A DNA stretch of 64,000 nucleotides from Heterobilharzia americana. Taxonomy: Eukaryota; Platyhelminthes; Trematoda; Strigeidida; Schistosomatidae. A model generated the notes under the pieces. It made no database searches. It worked only from the letters and a program-made list of their open reading frames with translations, and had not been told where the DNA came from. Shown here piece by piece: positions 22,585-32,725 of the stretch; the first letter of the stretch is position 1, and every line of letters starts with the position of its first letter. The position numbers were made by a program, and so were the translations under genes. Location: positions 1,302,001-1,366,000 of the forward strand of contig OX104128.1 in assembly GCA_944470555.2 (NCBI GenBank), given 5' to 3'.

Positions 22585-23665
22585 GAATGGTGAAACACGG
22601 ATTCATTAGCACGTCTACATTTCACTCTCTTTTCTATAACCATTTCAACCTGGTTCCACAACTCCCCAAAAGCTTTCATTTCCTCCTCACACAATATCCT
22701 CCATGTCAACCTCATACGCCCAACCCGTCCTTTCACATTCACCTTCCACTCAACGGCCCCACCTCGCCTGGTCTCGCCTGCCTTGATGCGTCATCTGCAG
22801 TCAAATCCAATCCATCTACATATTACTCTGCTTTATATAATATTTGTTGAAGGATGGGTTGTTGGTTGGTTCGTTGCCAGTCAGCTAGCCAGCCAGATAG
22901 CCAGCCAGCCAGCCAACCACAGTTCCTTGTTACTACCTCATTCTGATCATCTTCACAATTCACCTGATCTTCAGTGTGAGTACTGGGTGAGTGTCGATGA
23001 CACCTGTTCATGTGATGTATGTGTGTAGTTTGATGGTAATGCTTTTCGTAACATGCTTAGTCTGTCAACCATCACATGGAATCACTGACTCACCTGACTG
23101 AATTGGTGTTGAAAATCTGGATGTTATTCACGCTGTATGCTGAGTGTAGTGCAGTGCAGTGGCGTGGAGTGGAATGGAGTGGAGTGGAGTGCAGTAGATC
23201 TCCACACTGATTATTTCATATTGATGAAGGCTTATCCTGTTGTATTTTCAATCTTGGCTGCTTTGAGGTCCTCATCTGTGCCGCTGCTGCCGCGTGTGGT
23301 TGAGACGACACTGTCTATGTGGGTAGGTGGTAGGTGAAGGCGACTATTTCCTTCATGTTTCTCCTGTTGATGTTGATTGGTGCTTGTTGTTGTTGCTGTT
23401 GGTTGGTTATCTTCATCACCTCTGTTTTCTCCAAATTCGTTTGAAGTTCTGTCTCCGCTGCCTCTCTCCGTCTCGTCTCTTCTGTCAACTTGTTAGTTTT
23501 AGCCTGTAGATCATCGAGTTTATGCAGCATTAGACAGTTATAAATGATCATTGACGAAATCGAAATCTTCCTTTTGAAGTATTTTCATCGTTGCATCCAG
23601 CTTATGCCCATCTTCTGGCCTCTCATAATTTATTGCATAATCCAGTCCACCACAGTTCCCACCAC
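22585..23665 (-). pseudogene. SR2-like RTE copy, sublineage with (CCAG)n linker
   Basis: The minus-strand copy runs from motif B/C surroundings (gtggactggattatgcaata) through CLMLHKLDDLQAKTNKLTEE, LQTNLEKTEVMKITNQQQ, INRRNMKE and FTYHLPT to the C-terminal region. The 3' end is near 22585. It carries a gatgatcagaatgaggtag-type insert and a (GGCT)n run (plus strand 22880-22913) where the element normally encodes SNKELWLTTNQ. The same insert and run occur at 27.4, 33.7, 40.5 and 61.2 kb. Confidence 0.85.
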
Positions 23666-24064
23666 AATAGTTTTTTCATACTGTTATCCTCTAACAAACT
23701 ATACCTACTGCTCCATTGGACTTTGTTTCATTGTTCTGAATCTTACCCTACTAGAGTATTTAGGCAGTGAGGTTATTTTGATATATCATGCAAATAGTGA
23801 TCAATCATTTTGGATCCAGCTACAAACCAAAACAAATAAGCTATGGTATCACGAAACTATACTGTACCTGTCTCACAAAAACCGATTGTACAGCTACTGA
23901 GTATTATTCCTCGGAAATGGAAATTTTTTTGGTGAATCACTTTGTGTTTTGGAAATACGAATCTACATACCTAAATATATTTACTCGGATGCTTGATCAT
24001 ATCTAAGACACAATCTAGTGACAGTTTTGACGGCATAGTTTGTAATTCTCTATCGTTGGTTGGA
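23666..24064. other. no recognised feature
   Basis: Open frames of up to 118 codons occur here, without a recognisable domain. Confidence 0.4.
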
Positions 24065-24290
24065 CTGAACTGATAGGGCACTGTTTGCATTTGCGCTCTC
24101 GTATGGATGCCTTTATATTGCCAGTATTTCCAGTTTTTATATTAATGGTAGATAATGACTAGCAATGAAATCCAAGACAAGCTCTTCTTACTATATAGGA
24201 CTCGTCAGCTGTATGTAGCAGCGATGTTATTCACTCTAAGAATTGAACCCAGTGATTACTAGAATATATACTTGATCAATATCTATTGAT
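24065..24290 (-). mobile_element. SINE1 copy, minus strand, strongly decayed
   Basis: The tail (minus strand: actggcaatataaaggcatc), a hammerhead relic at about 24150-24208 and a weak head can be aligned to the other SINE1 copies. The ribozyme has lost stem II pairing (plus strand tactatataggactcgtcag) and keeps a CTGACGA core. The adjacent copy at 24490-24765 is better preserved. Confidence 0.6.
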
Positions 24291-24591
24291 AACTGTTTGG
24301 TAATCTCATATTTCAGGTAAGTGCCAATGAACTCGCCTAGCCTGGGAAGGGAAAGGTTTCAGAGCAAATCTCAAACCTTATCCTAAGCAACAAATCTTCT
24401 ATACTTTCTCAGATTCTAGTAAGCATTATCTCAATGATCCTTTTCACTGATTAGTTTGAATATGGTGTTACTGCTTGTATTATACCGTCGTTGATTAGAC
24501 CGAATCAACCGGTCTCTATTGGCATATGAGTTCCTATGCGGATGCCTCGACATACCTCTGTTCTTGTTATAGTAATGATGGATAATGGCTA

Positions 24592-24648
24592 GCAGTGGAA
24601 TCTAGGATCCACATTTCGTACTATTTAGGACTCATCAGCTGGATGTAC
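24592..24648 (-). ncRNA. hammerhead ribozyme, SINE1 type, core kept but stems weakened
   Basis: The minus strand has CTGATGA and CGAAA intact. Stem II (gtcc/gtac) has one mismatch, stem I (atccag/ctagat) has one mismatch, and stem III loses its second pair. The cleavage triplet reads AUC. Reduced or absent activity is expected. Confidence 0.65.
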
Positions 24649-24681
24649 CTGGTGGGAACAACATCACTCACTAGGAGGCAG

Positions 24682-24738
24682 GTACATCCAGCTGACGAGT
24701 TCCAAACAGGACGAAATGTGCATCCTGGATTCCACTAC
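24682..24738 (+). ncRNA. hammerhead ribozyme, SINE1 (Sm-alpha) type, structurally complete
   Basis: Stem I pairs atccag 24686-24691 with ctggat 24725-24730. The core CTGACGA 24692-24698 fits CUGANGA. Stem II pairs gttc 24699-24702 with ggac 24709-24712 (one G-U) around caaaca. GAAA lies at 24713-24716. Stem III pairs A-U, U-A and G-C around a two-base loop. The cleavage triplet AUC ends at 24724. Sm-alpha hammerheads of this layout are known to self-cleave; for this copy it is inferred. Confidence 0.8.
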
Positions 24739-24765
24739 TAACGACTATTCATCTTTACTATAACT

Positions 24766-25184
24766 GGAAAATAGTTACAAAGCTATGTTATACACTAAGA
24801 TAAACCTTAATTAAATATGAACGGGGATTATAGATCAAATGTTCACTTTTTATCAATCAATCAATTCAGATGAATAATGTCTTTTGAAAAAAATCTAATT
24901 AGTTTCAAATTACAGAAAAAGATCCATCGAGATGATTTTCTTTGATGGTAAACATTTTTACTTCAATGGGAATTTTACAGTTCAATGTAGACATTTTATT
25001 GTTAGATAAACTTTAAGTGAATGTTGATTTCAAACTTAAAAGTGGTTAAATAACTACTGAAAATCTATGAGAACTATATGACTCATGGATTTCAATTCAG
25101 AGATTTTTGGCAGTCTATACACTCATTAACTGATGGATAGAGAATTCACGAATTGTGAATTAGTGTTGAGCATGTTAACGGGAA
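24766..25184. other. no recognised feature
   Basis: AT-rich spacer. Confidence 0.5.
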
Positions 25185-26855
25185 GAACTACAAGTGAATA
25201 CAAGCCTTCCAGCGAAAGTCGAAGTCCTGAACGCCACAAAGCTAATGAAATCCGTAGAAGCAGCAGGACCAGATGAAATCCCGCCAGAATCACTGAGAAC
25301 AGACGTAAGGGCTACAGCGGACATGCTCACACCACTATTGCAGAAGGTCTGGAAGGAAGGAAAGATACCTGTCGGTAGAATGGAAGAAGGGATACCTTGT
25401 CAAACTTCCAAAGAAGGCGGACCTAAGTCTTTGAAGGAAAAGAACTGGAGAGGAATAATGCTTCACCTCTGTCCACTCCAAGCAAAATATAAAGCCTCAT
25501 CATCTTGGAGAGACTAAAAGATGCTCTGGATTCAAAATTACGACCGGAACAGGCTGGTTGGATTCAGGAAGAACAAATCATGTGCGGATCAAATTGCAAC
25601 GTAACGCTATGTATCATCATAGAACAGAGTATAGAATGGCAATCAGTTCCATCGACTTTGAACAGGCCTTCGACAGCGTCCACCGAGAAGTAAATTGGCA
25701 GGCAGTTGCTTCAACAATATGGAGTGCCACAAATATTTATCAACTTCATTCAACAACTATATGAAGACTCCACACGTTAGGTGATCCACGATGGAAAGCT
25801 CAGTGATGCCTTTGAAGTGAAGACAGGAAGGAGTAAGACAAGGCTGTCTACTATCACCCATGGTCTCCCTGATTGTGGTGGACTGGACTGAAGTATGCCG
25901 CAAACAGTGAGGAGCGAGAAAAGGGGAATACGCTGGACTGGGAAAAAGATCCTAGAAGATTTGGATTCCGCTGATGATGGTTTGTGTCTAATGTTGCACA
26001 AACTCAAAGATCTACAGGCGAAAACTAATAGGTTGATAGAAGGGGCAGGGCAACGAAGACGGAACTTCCAGTGAATATAGAGAAGACAGAGGTGATGATG
26101 ATACCCAACCAACGCCACCACTACCAACAACAGCATGCACCAATCACCATCAACAGGAGAAATGTGAAGGCAGTTGTCTGTTTCACCTGCCTACATAGGC
26201 AGCACCGTTTCAACTACAGGCGGCGGTGGCACAGACGAGGACGTCAAAGCCAGGTTTGGGAAGACAGCAAGACAGGCCTTCATCAGTCTGAAATTATCAG
26301 TGTTCAGATCTACTGAACTGCAATGCACTGCACTGCACTCTGCATAAAGCGTGAACAAAATCCCAATTTTCAACACCAATGTCAAATCAGTGCTTCTGTA
26401 TGGTTCAGAGACTTGGCGTGCTACGAAAATCATTTCCAACAAACTATACACATTCATCAACAGCTGCTGCCTATGCTGGCTCGTTACTGAAGATCAGATG
26501 GCCAGAATAATAAGAATAAGCAACAAGGAAGTGTGGCTGACAACGAACCAACCAAGAACATATAGCTCAACAAATATGCAGGGGGAAGTGGAGATGGATT
26601 GGACACGCACTGAGATAACCATTCGGGGCATCATGTGCCAGGCACTCGAGTGGAATCCAATTGGGAAACGACGAGTTAGGCATCTGAGGCAAGGGTGACA
26701 TGGAGGAGATGATGTGAGGAAGAAATGAAGGGTTGTTGGCAGTCATGGAGCGGGGTTCAAAAGACTGCAGAGAACAGAGTGCAGTGGAGGTGTGCTACTG
26801 AATCGCTATGATCCACTAGGAACCCAGTTGATAAACAATAATATGATAATAATGA
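25185..26855 (+). pseudogene. SR2-like RTE retrotransposon, long 5'-truncated copy
   Basis: The copy begins just upstream of the RT (KVEVLNATKLMKS, AAGPDEIPPESLRTD, MLTPLLQKVW). It continues through KDALDSKLRPEQAGW, motif A (FEQAFDSVHREV in a shifted frame), motif B, a decayed motif C (gctgatgatggt), the INRRN block and YGSETWRATK to the C-terminal region. It ends near 26820 with an irregular ATAATAAT tail. Several single-base gains (for example gacaggaaggagtaag in motif B) break the frame. Confidence 0.9.
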
Positions 26856-27164
26856 TAACGTGAAATTAATACAGCAGTTTTTAATCGTAGCTTATTATAT
26901 CATTCACAGGATGAGCATTTTCACGTTTAAAACGAAGTAGCGTTCTGATCATCAACATCTCACCGGATGATCTCAGGGTTAAAAGAAACTCTATCGACTA
27001 TTTTCTGATTGTGTTTAATTGTCGACAGCAAATACTGGAAATAGTTTCATTCATTAGTGTATTACAACTCCTCGACTCTTAGTATTATGGAAAAAATGTT
27101 GTGGAGTGCAAAACAAAGATTTACTTGTCGTATTATGAAATTTTAGGTTGCATTAGCTAATAAT
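26856..27164. other. no recognised feature
   Basis: AT-rich spacer. Confidence 0.45.
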
Positions 27165-27640
27165 AGTCTCGCCTAGTTTACTAGCCATTCATAAGCCTGG
27201 ATAAAGAAGGAAGGTTGGGCGTGGGCCTACCTACCCTATACGGTAAAACCAATCTAATCACTTTTATTTAGTTCAAAGACTTGGCGTGTTACGAAAAGCA
27301 TTACCATCAAACTACACACATACATCACATGAAAAGCTGTCATCAACACTCACTCGATACTGACACTGAAGATGAGATGAATTGTGAGGATGATCAGAAT
27401 GAGGTAGTAACAAGTAACTCTGGTTGGTTGGCTGGCTGGCTGGCGACGAACCAACCAACAATCCATCCTTCGACAATTAATTTATGAAGGAGAGTAATGT
27501 GTAGATGAATTGGATTGGAGTAGATATAGACTGAGAAGATGGTTTTAGGACATGACGCATCAGGTCAGGCCATTCCATATCGACGTGCTACTGAGTCCCT
27601 ATGTTCCAACAGGAATCCGAGGGACAAATAAAATATAATA
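27165..27640 (+). pseudogene. short SR2-like RTE: 5' end joined to 3' end
   Basis: About 100 bp of the element's 5' UTR (ctcgcctagtttactagcc, then aggaaggttgggcg and cggtaaaaccaatctaatcac) is followed within a few bases by the C-terminal region (gttcaaagacttggcgtgtt). The copy then runs to the 3' end at gaatccgagggacaaataaaa. Endonuclease and RT are absent. The 3' part belongs to the (GGCT)n sublineage. The part before the 3' end also lacks about 150 bp present in related copies. Confidence 0.75.
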
Positions 27641-28102
27641 ATTAACCTTTACAACTGATTTTAATAAACAGATGTGTAAGGATTAATACGGAAATTTTCC
27701 TCTCCATGATTTACAAAGTGGAATAAACTTGATGCATGACTAATCAGTACTTTCGACACAGATTCGAGTCCAAAAGTACACATCAATCTCCTCGAAGTTG
27801 TAGATACACTCTAATGACAAGCGGTAACACACACGAAAGTCAAGTCAATTAGGGATTCTTGTCAATAGTCTCTAACCAACTAACATCTAACAAACTCTCC
27901 TTAGTAAGTTGTTAAACTTCAGCAATCTAAAATCAACAAGTGTAGTAGGATAATATGAGCTCATTTTCAGCGTTCTGATATTCTTCGCGACTGTTTACAA
28001 CCTAAGTAATATCAAAAAGTAGACAATACAAGAACTGAACATACCGTTAGTAAGTTGACAAGAAGTTATTTAAAGGACTAACCGTTAATGTAGATAATGT
28101 AA
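27641..28102. other. no recognised feature
   Basis: No supportable feature; a short run resembling sequence near 8500 (ctaaccaactaacatct) is noted only. Confidence 0.4.
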
Positions 28103-28237
28103 GTGAACGAAATAGCGGAGATCATTAGAGAATATGAGAAGAGGATTGCTTCTTTACAGGATTATCAGGTTAATACTGTTGAACGAGAAGATTCACAGGT
28201 GACTAGTGTGCGAGACAGAAGGAATACCATAATGAAG
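28103..28237 (+). CDS. possible internal exon of an unidentified host gene (coiled-coil-like)
   Basis: One frame is open from 28103 to a good splice donor (AAG|GTATGC, GT at 28238). It reads VNEIAEIIREYEKRIASLQ, then DYQVNTVEREDSQVTSV and RDRRNTIMK. Composition is rich in Glu, Arg and Lys, with a heptad-like pattern in the first half, unlike the random AT-rich frames around it. A possible acceptor AG lies immediately upstream (gtaag, ending 28102), but the pyrimidine tract is poor and an in-frame TAA sits just before it. No repeat family explains it. Short exons and long introns are normal in schistosomes. The family is not recognised, and it could be chance. Confidence 0.3.
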
Positions 28238-28494
28238 GTATGCAAACATTTTAGTTTGACTTGAAAAGCATAACGACAGTTGAAATGACCAATCAGGCTT
28301 CTCCGTTTTGGCTCGAAAGGCAGATTTTCATAAAATGTGGGAGTTTAACAGACTATTTTAGTAGTTTCTGGTTTGGCATTTGAAATCGCCCTACATTTTA
28401 TTGCGAAATAGTTACCAGGGCAGTAAGTGATTGATAACTGTACTTTTTGGAATACAACTTCAGTGTCATCTAAAAAGTTTGTGCAAATCTCATG

Positions 28495-29640
28495 AAAGGT
28501 GTACGCCTAAAACTTCTTCAAACTGTGGAAGTCAGTAGGACAAATGATGGAAAGCTGGAAACCCAGTTGTGCGGGAATCCAACATACACTGACCAAATAA
28601 TCAACTACAGTAACAACAACACATTAAATCACTTGTCTACAGACTCTATGCAAAAGAGCCACAACACACTGCACTACAACAACTTCATGCAGAAACGAAG
28701 AAAATCACTTGATTTCCACCCTAAAGAAGTACGCCTACTCACGAAACTCTCACATCAGATGCCTATCCTATTCATCATCAACTACAAAGTCATCGACACA
28801 AATCAACAAACACATCATTCTACCATACATAAAGAATATATCAGAAACCACGTCAAGATTACTGAGACCACATGGAATTGATGTGGCTCACAAAACAACA
28901 AATTCCCCCACCCCCCTCAAACACTATTATGTAGACCGAAGGATGCAACAACAATGAGAGAAGACAAACCAAATATCATTTACAAAATCAACTGCATTCA
29001 CTGTAGTCAAGAGTTCATTGGGGAAAGTGGTCACCCTCTTCGACTTCGTCTACATGAACATCGATCGGCTATTAAACGTCACACACGACATTTCATCACT
29101 CATTTCAATACACATGGATAACAACTATGGAAATGAATTTAATTTTGACATTGTAGAGACTTTGGACGGAAAGAGGAAAGGGAAAGAATGTTAGAGAATT
29201 CCTAGAAGCTTGGCATTCAGATCAGCCAGGCAGGCAGTCAGTCAGTCAGTCAGTCAGCCAACTATCAATAGATGTATGGACATCGATGCAATCTATCAAG
29301 CAGTGAGAGAAATGCTAAACGACAGAAAGGTGAGAGGTGAAGCAGAGGAACGGGCAACCAACAGAAAGTGTCTATACAGTCCGTCGATGACACAAAAATC
29401 GAAGGAAACAACTAATCGCAGACCACCACATCGTCAGAGAAAGCCACTGAATTACTCACTAATGAATGGAGAGATGTTGACAGCTCACTTCGTACTGAAG
29501 TTAGTGCTGCTGATGATGTCATCTAGAAGAAAGATGATGAATTCTTCACGATTAAACAATCCAACTCAGAGAACACAATATAACCAAGACCATCCACCTG
29601 AACTACAGATATTCTCCATTATGCCATGCCAATTAATATT
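28495..29640 (+). pseudogene. Penelope-like element, family 1, copy 1: RT end, linker, GIY-YIG, C-terminal tail
   Basis: The copy starts inside the RT after the FLDV block (SRTNDGKLETQLCGNPTYTD, the usual RxxDGxLETxxxxKPTxTD element). It continues with FHPKEVRLLTKLSHQMPILF, then LPYIKNISETTSRLLRPHGI (linker) and, in a third frame, NIIYKINCIHCSQEFIGES with LRLRLHEHRSAIKRHTRHF, which is the GIY-YIG nuclease (IIY, FIG, catalytic Arg, EH). The tail after a (GTCA)n run ends at EVSAADDVI then a stop, at the position also found in copies 2 and 3. The 5' RT is missing and frames are broken. Confidence 0.85.
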
Positions 29641-29979
29641 TTGAAACCCGAAAACTGTGCTCAAAAGAAATTTCCTCAGTCACTTGAGTTTCATTGGATA
29701 TAACTTACATTCAAAGAGTTTTCATGCAGATCTTCTCACACATTGTATTCCTGCAGTCCTATAATTCTGATTTCTCTGTGCATTTACACCATATTACATC
29801 ATCTAACTTAATAATTAATTCGGTCTTGATGTGCTCTCTTCTCATTACTATTTTGAATATTACATAATTCTTTTTCTGTGATCTCTTGATTTATATTCCA
29901 ACCTGAACATCTTTCAAAACATATTTCATGAAATATTTCTCTCATTTTTCTATATGAATAAAATATTCATGTGCAATTT
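29641..29979. other. no recognised feature
   Basis: AT-rich spacer after the Penelope-like copy. Confidence 0.45.
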
Positions 29980-30300
29980 AGAAGTAGTATTCATCATGGA
30001 CTGACATCAGTTGGGGAACCATTGAAAATCTGGGAGCACTGGACAGCTGTTTTATACTAGTATGGGACTCAGCAGTACGCACCCACGACCCGGCTAGGGA
30101 TCGAACTCAGGACATTCAGGTTCCACGGTAGATGCGCTAACCATTCAGCCACTGGATTGGTTTCCAGTGTTCAGAAGTTCCAACTTCTGTCGATTCACAA
30201 CATAGCGCGACTGTCACCCAACGTCTTCCTTCAGTTAGCATCCACTTCACTTCCGACTGGATGACCCCACAGGTGACGGCTTCTCATTAGAACTTCCTGA
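29980..30300 (-). mobile_element. SINE2 copy, minus strand, complete head to tail
   Basis: Minus-strand order: body (gtggggtcatccagtcggaa), tRNA-like head (ccagtggctgaatggttagc, A-box-like), B box (gagttcgatccctagcc), ribozyme relic (30033-30080) and tail (ctgatgtcagtccatgatga). It has the cleanest tRNA-like promoter of the family. It forms an inverted pair with the copy at 30365-30620 across a 65 bp spacer. Confidence 0.8.
30033..30080 (-). ncRNA. hammerhead relic (SINE2) with three-base core deletion
   Basis: The core reads CTGA directly followed by GTCCC; the GGA seen at 4133-4135 is missing. The stem II 3' strand reads tata instead of ggac and GAAA is aaaa. Stem I, the acagctgt stem III and the GUC triplet are kept. 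Confidence 0.6.
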
Positions 30301-30364
30301 CATCCATCTGGAAGCAAGTCACTAATGAACACTATAGAGTACTGTATTTTTAAGATGAATGGGG
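30301..30364. other. spacer of the SINE2 inverted pair
   Basis: About 65 bp of non-repeat sequence lies between the two inverted SINE2 copies. It contains tttttaagatgaatggggat, which partly recurs in reverse at the far right edge (30610-30630). Confidence 0.5.
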
Positions 30365-30625
30365 ATTTTTAATTTAGAAGCCGTGAACCGACAGAAGTTG
30401 TAAATTGTGAACCACTGGAAACCAACCCAGTGACTGAATGGTTAACGCGTTCGCCATTGGACCTGAAGGTCCTGAGTTCGATCCCTAGCCGGGTCGTGGG
30501 TGCGTACTGCTGAGTCCCATACTAGTATAAAACAGCTGTCCAGTGCTCCTAGATTTTCAATGGTTCCCCAACTGATGTCAGTTCATGATGAATACTACTT
30601 CTAAATTAAAAATCCCCATTCATCT
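30365..30625 (+). mobile_element. SINE2 copy, plus strand, partner of the inverted pair
   Basis: Forward copy with head (cccagtgactgaatggttaa), B box (gagttcgatccctagccggg), ribozyme relic at 30502-30549 carrying the same three-base core deletion as its neighbour, and tail. The matching lesions suggest that the pair arose from one sequence. Confidence 0.8.
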
Positions 30626-31139
30626 CAAAAATACATTATATACAATTGTACAACTTAAGAATGATACCTCTGAAAAGAGTGACTCTTCTGTAAATGTCTT
30701 TTGTTTTAAATTTAAGTATTTGGTGTGATGTATCAGGTGCTGTTGCCTTTTGAGAAAAAAAGACCCATACACTGATTCTGTAGAAGAAGCAGAAAGTGGA
30801 GTGAAGTTTTACCTAAAACTGTAAACCAACTCCTCGATAAAACTATCATCGAACAGCAACTGATCCAGTTCTAATATAAGTTTCCCGACCACAATTTCAT
30901 TGTAAATCTCATACTAGCTGATATTACACTGAAGTGTACTACGCATCTGAAGTGAAAGTGGTATTTGACGGTATCATATAATGTTGAATAGTTTCTGCTT
31001 TGAACAGCTGATCAGTAGCCTACAGTCAACTCTCAAGATTTAACAGTTGCCTCATTTATAGACGTAACATGAAATGGTTTACATAATCTCTTGTTTAAAC
31101 GCTTTGGAAAGCTTATCGATAAAGTGTTAGCTGGTTGGA
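30626..31139. other. no recognised feature
   Basis: AT-rich spacer. Confidence 0.45.
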
Positions 31140-31430
31140 GGCAATCGGCAGGAAGCCCTGGACCTAGGTTTCGTGCTTTTGGCACTCGTCAGCAAGGCGT
31201 ATCTGCAACCTCGACGGAACTGATGTCCCGCCTAAGGTTCGAACCCGCGTCATCCAGTGTTGTAGTCAGCAACTTAACCACCAACTAATATCTACTAGTG
31301 TGCACCGCTATGCTAAGCTTCCTAGCTTGGTTGCCACATTGCAAATATGATTGATAGGATTCGGTCTACACTCAGGACTAGACAACATGAAATTGGTTGC
31401 ACTCCCGTGACCAATCAATACATTATCGAT
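31140..31430 (-). mobile_element. SINE3 copy with complete hammerhead
   Basis: On the minus strand: upstream segment (tcatgttgtctagtcctgag), head (ttggtggttaagttgctgac), B box (gcgggttcgaaccttaggc), body (gacatcagttccgtcgaggt), hammerhead and a short end (cttcctgccgattgcc). The same order occurs at 8228-8645. Head and body differ from SINE1 and SINE2, so I treat it as a separate family. Confidence 0.8.
31155..31198 (-). ncRNA. hammerhead ribozyme, SINE3 type, structurally complete
   Basis: Read on the minus strand: stem I pairs gccttg (31198-31193) with cagggc (31160-31155), six pairs with one G-U. The core CTGACGA lies at 31192-31186. Stem II pairs gtgc with gcac (31185-31182 and 31176-31173), perfect, around a five-base loop. 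GAAA is at 31172-31169. Stem III is acc/ggt around a two-base loop. The cleavage triplet GUC ends at 31161. It is the cleanest ribozyme in the window. Self-cleavage is inferred. Confidence 0.85.
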
Positions 31431-32394
31431 AAAGTGTTTAAATTCAGTACTCAATGATACATACTAGATTCTCCCACAGGATATGCGTCTTTTTTCAAGA
31501 TAATAGATGTACCTTGCGGATTAGTATCAACAATCAGGAGATTGCGTAACCGGTTGACTACCAATCAAACATCCTTCTGATAACAGACAACCAGTTACTT
31601 GTGAATTTAATGTGTCCTGAAATCATTTTTATGCACCATGACTTGATCAAGCCAATCACTCCTCTGGGCCGTTTTAAATACTTTTATACTTCTGATAGGT
31701 ATACTGTTCATTCAACACAATGGAGCACACATAAGTCCCATCTATTTGTTAGCTATTGTAACGAGTAAAGTGTGAAGAGCAGCTTTTTACATAGTAACTA
31801 AAAATAGTATAGAAGCAAAGATACAACACACACTAATTAATGCTTCCTACCAATCAACTTCTACTACATGACACCATCCTACAAGGAGAATAGACAATGA
31901 AGTTTTGTCGTACGGAAATACCACATAATAGTTTCAGTCCAGATATGTAGTGTGCACGACTACAGCCGAAGGTAAAATGTACTCAGAGTTATAAATAACG
32001 ATTGAAATAGGTATCAGCTGAATACTTGTGTCTTGTATGAATCGACTTGCTCACGTTTTCTTTAAAGATATACTGTACTACCGAAAGGATATAATGTTGC
32101 TTTTAACCGACTAGGTGGAAAATACTGACAATATCTCACTCAGTCGGTTACTTCTACTTTGTGCCTTTGACGTGACTAGTTGATTAGGTGTTCTTATTAT
32201 CGGACAGTTGTGTAAATCGTAGTATTTCAGCCTTATCCCTTCTTCGTAGTTCATATATTGGGTCAATATCCAGATGTCTGTTGATTGTCGTTTGATTGGA
32301 GTGGATAAAAAGAAAAACACAATACGAATAACCTGACTAGAAAGGCAATCCAATAAGATGCATTCAAAACAAAACAGTCATTACTTTTCAGAAA
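31431..32394. other. no recognised feature
   Basis: AT-rich spacer; no supportable frame. Confidence 0.5.
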
Positions 32395-32725
32395 TAGAAG
32401 ATAGAAGAAAGCTACAGCATGACAGCTACTGTTTTATATTCTGTGCCATATCTGATAACTCCTCAAGCCACTGGTTTGTGTGATCTCTTGGACCCCACTC
32501 GAGGAGTCATGTTTCCTTAACAGATGCTAATCAGATACAACTGTTTTTCATCCCATGCAGCCACATCATACACTGACCACCCCTCCGTTTCTACCACCCA
32601 GTCTTAGGACTAGCAAACAGTGAACGGTATGGAATCTGTTTGGACGACATACGTAACATATATCCAAGCCATCTACATGTGTGTATCTTTGTCAATCAGG
32701 ATATATCATGTAGTATGACTACCAG
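32395..32725 (-). pseudogene. RTE2 C-terminal relic
   Basis: Minus-strand frames contain a RRGGQCMMWLHGMK block, then LASVKET, LEWGPRDHTNQWLEELSDMA, and a CCSFL-like end. This is the terminal part of the second RTE-like family, matching the order at 12780-13204 and 42780-42915. The 5' part is missing and at least one stop interrupts it. Confidence 0.7.

Larger units (their letters stand above)
24490..24765. mobile_element. SINE1 fold-back locus with two hammerheads in opposite orientation
   Basis: The left arm (24571-24650) is the reverse complement of the right arm (24681-24760); by eye about 84 percent of positions match. Each arm carries the ribozyme block and its downstream attccact element. 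The spacer (24652-24680) is the SINE1 segment between B box and ribozyme (ggtgggaacaacatcactca). Further left (24490-24570) is the SINE1 tail in reverse. No complete tRNA-like head remains between the arms. Confidence 0.75.

Noticed and set aside
23544..23900. A 118-codon open frame as a gene
   Set aside because: It begins antisense to an RTE copy and continues in AT-rich DNA; there is no recognisable motif.
29500..29545. CTGATGA followed by GAAA in the Penelope-like tail, a possible hammerhead
   Set aside because: No stem II or stem I pairing and no cleavage triplet in the right place; the bases belong to the conserved coding tail.
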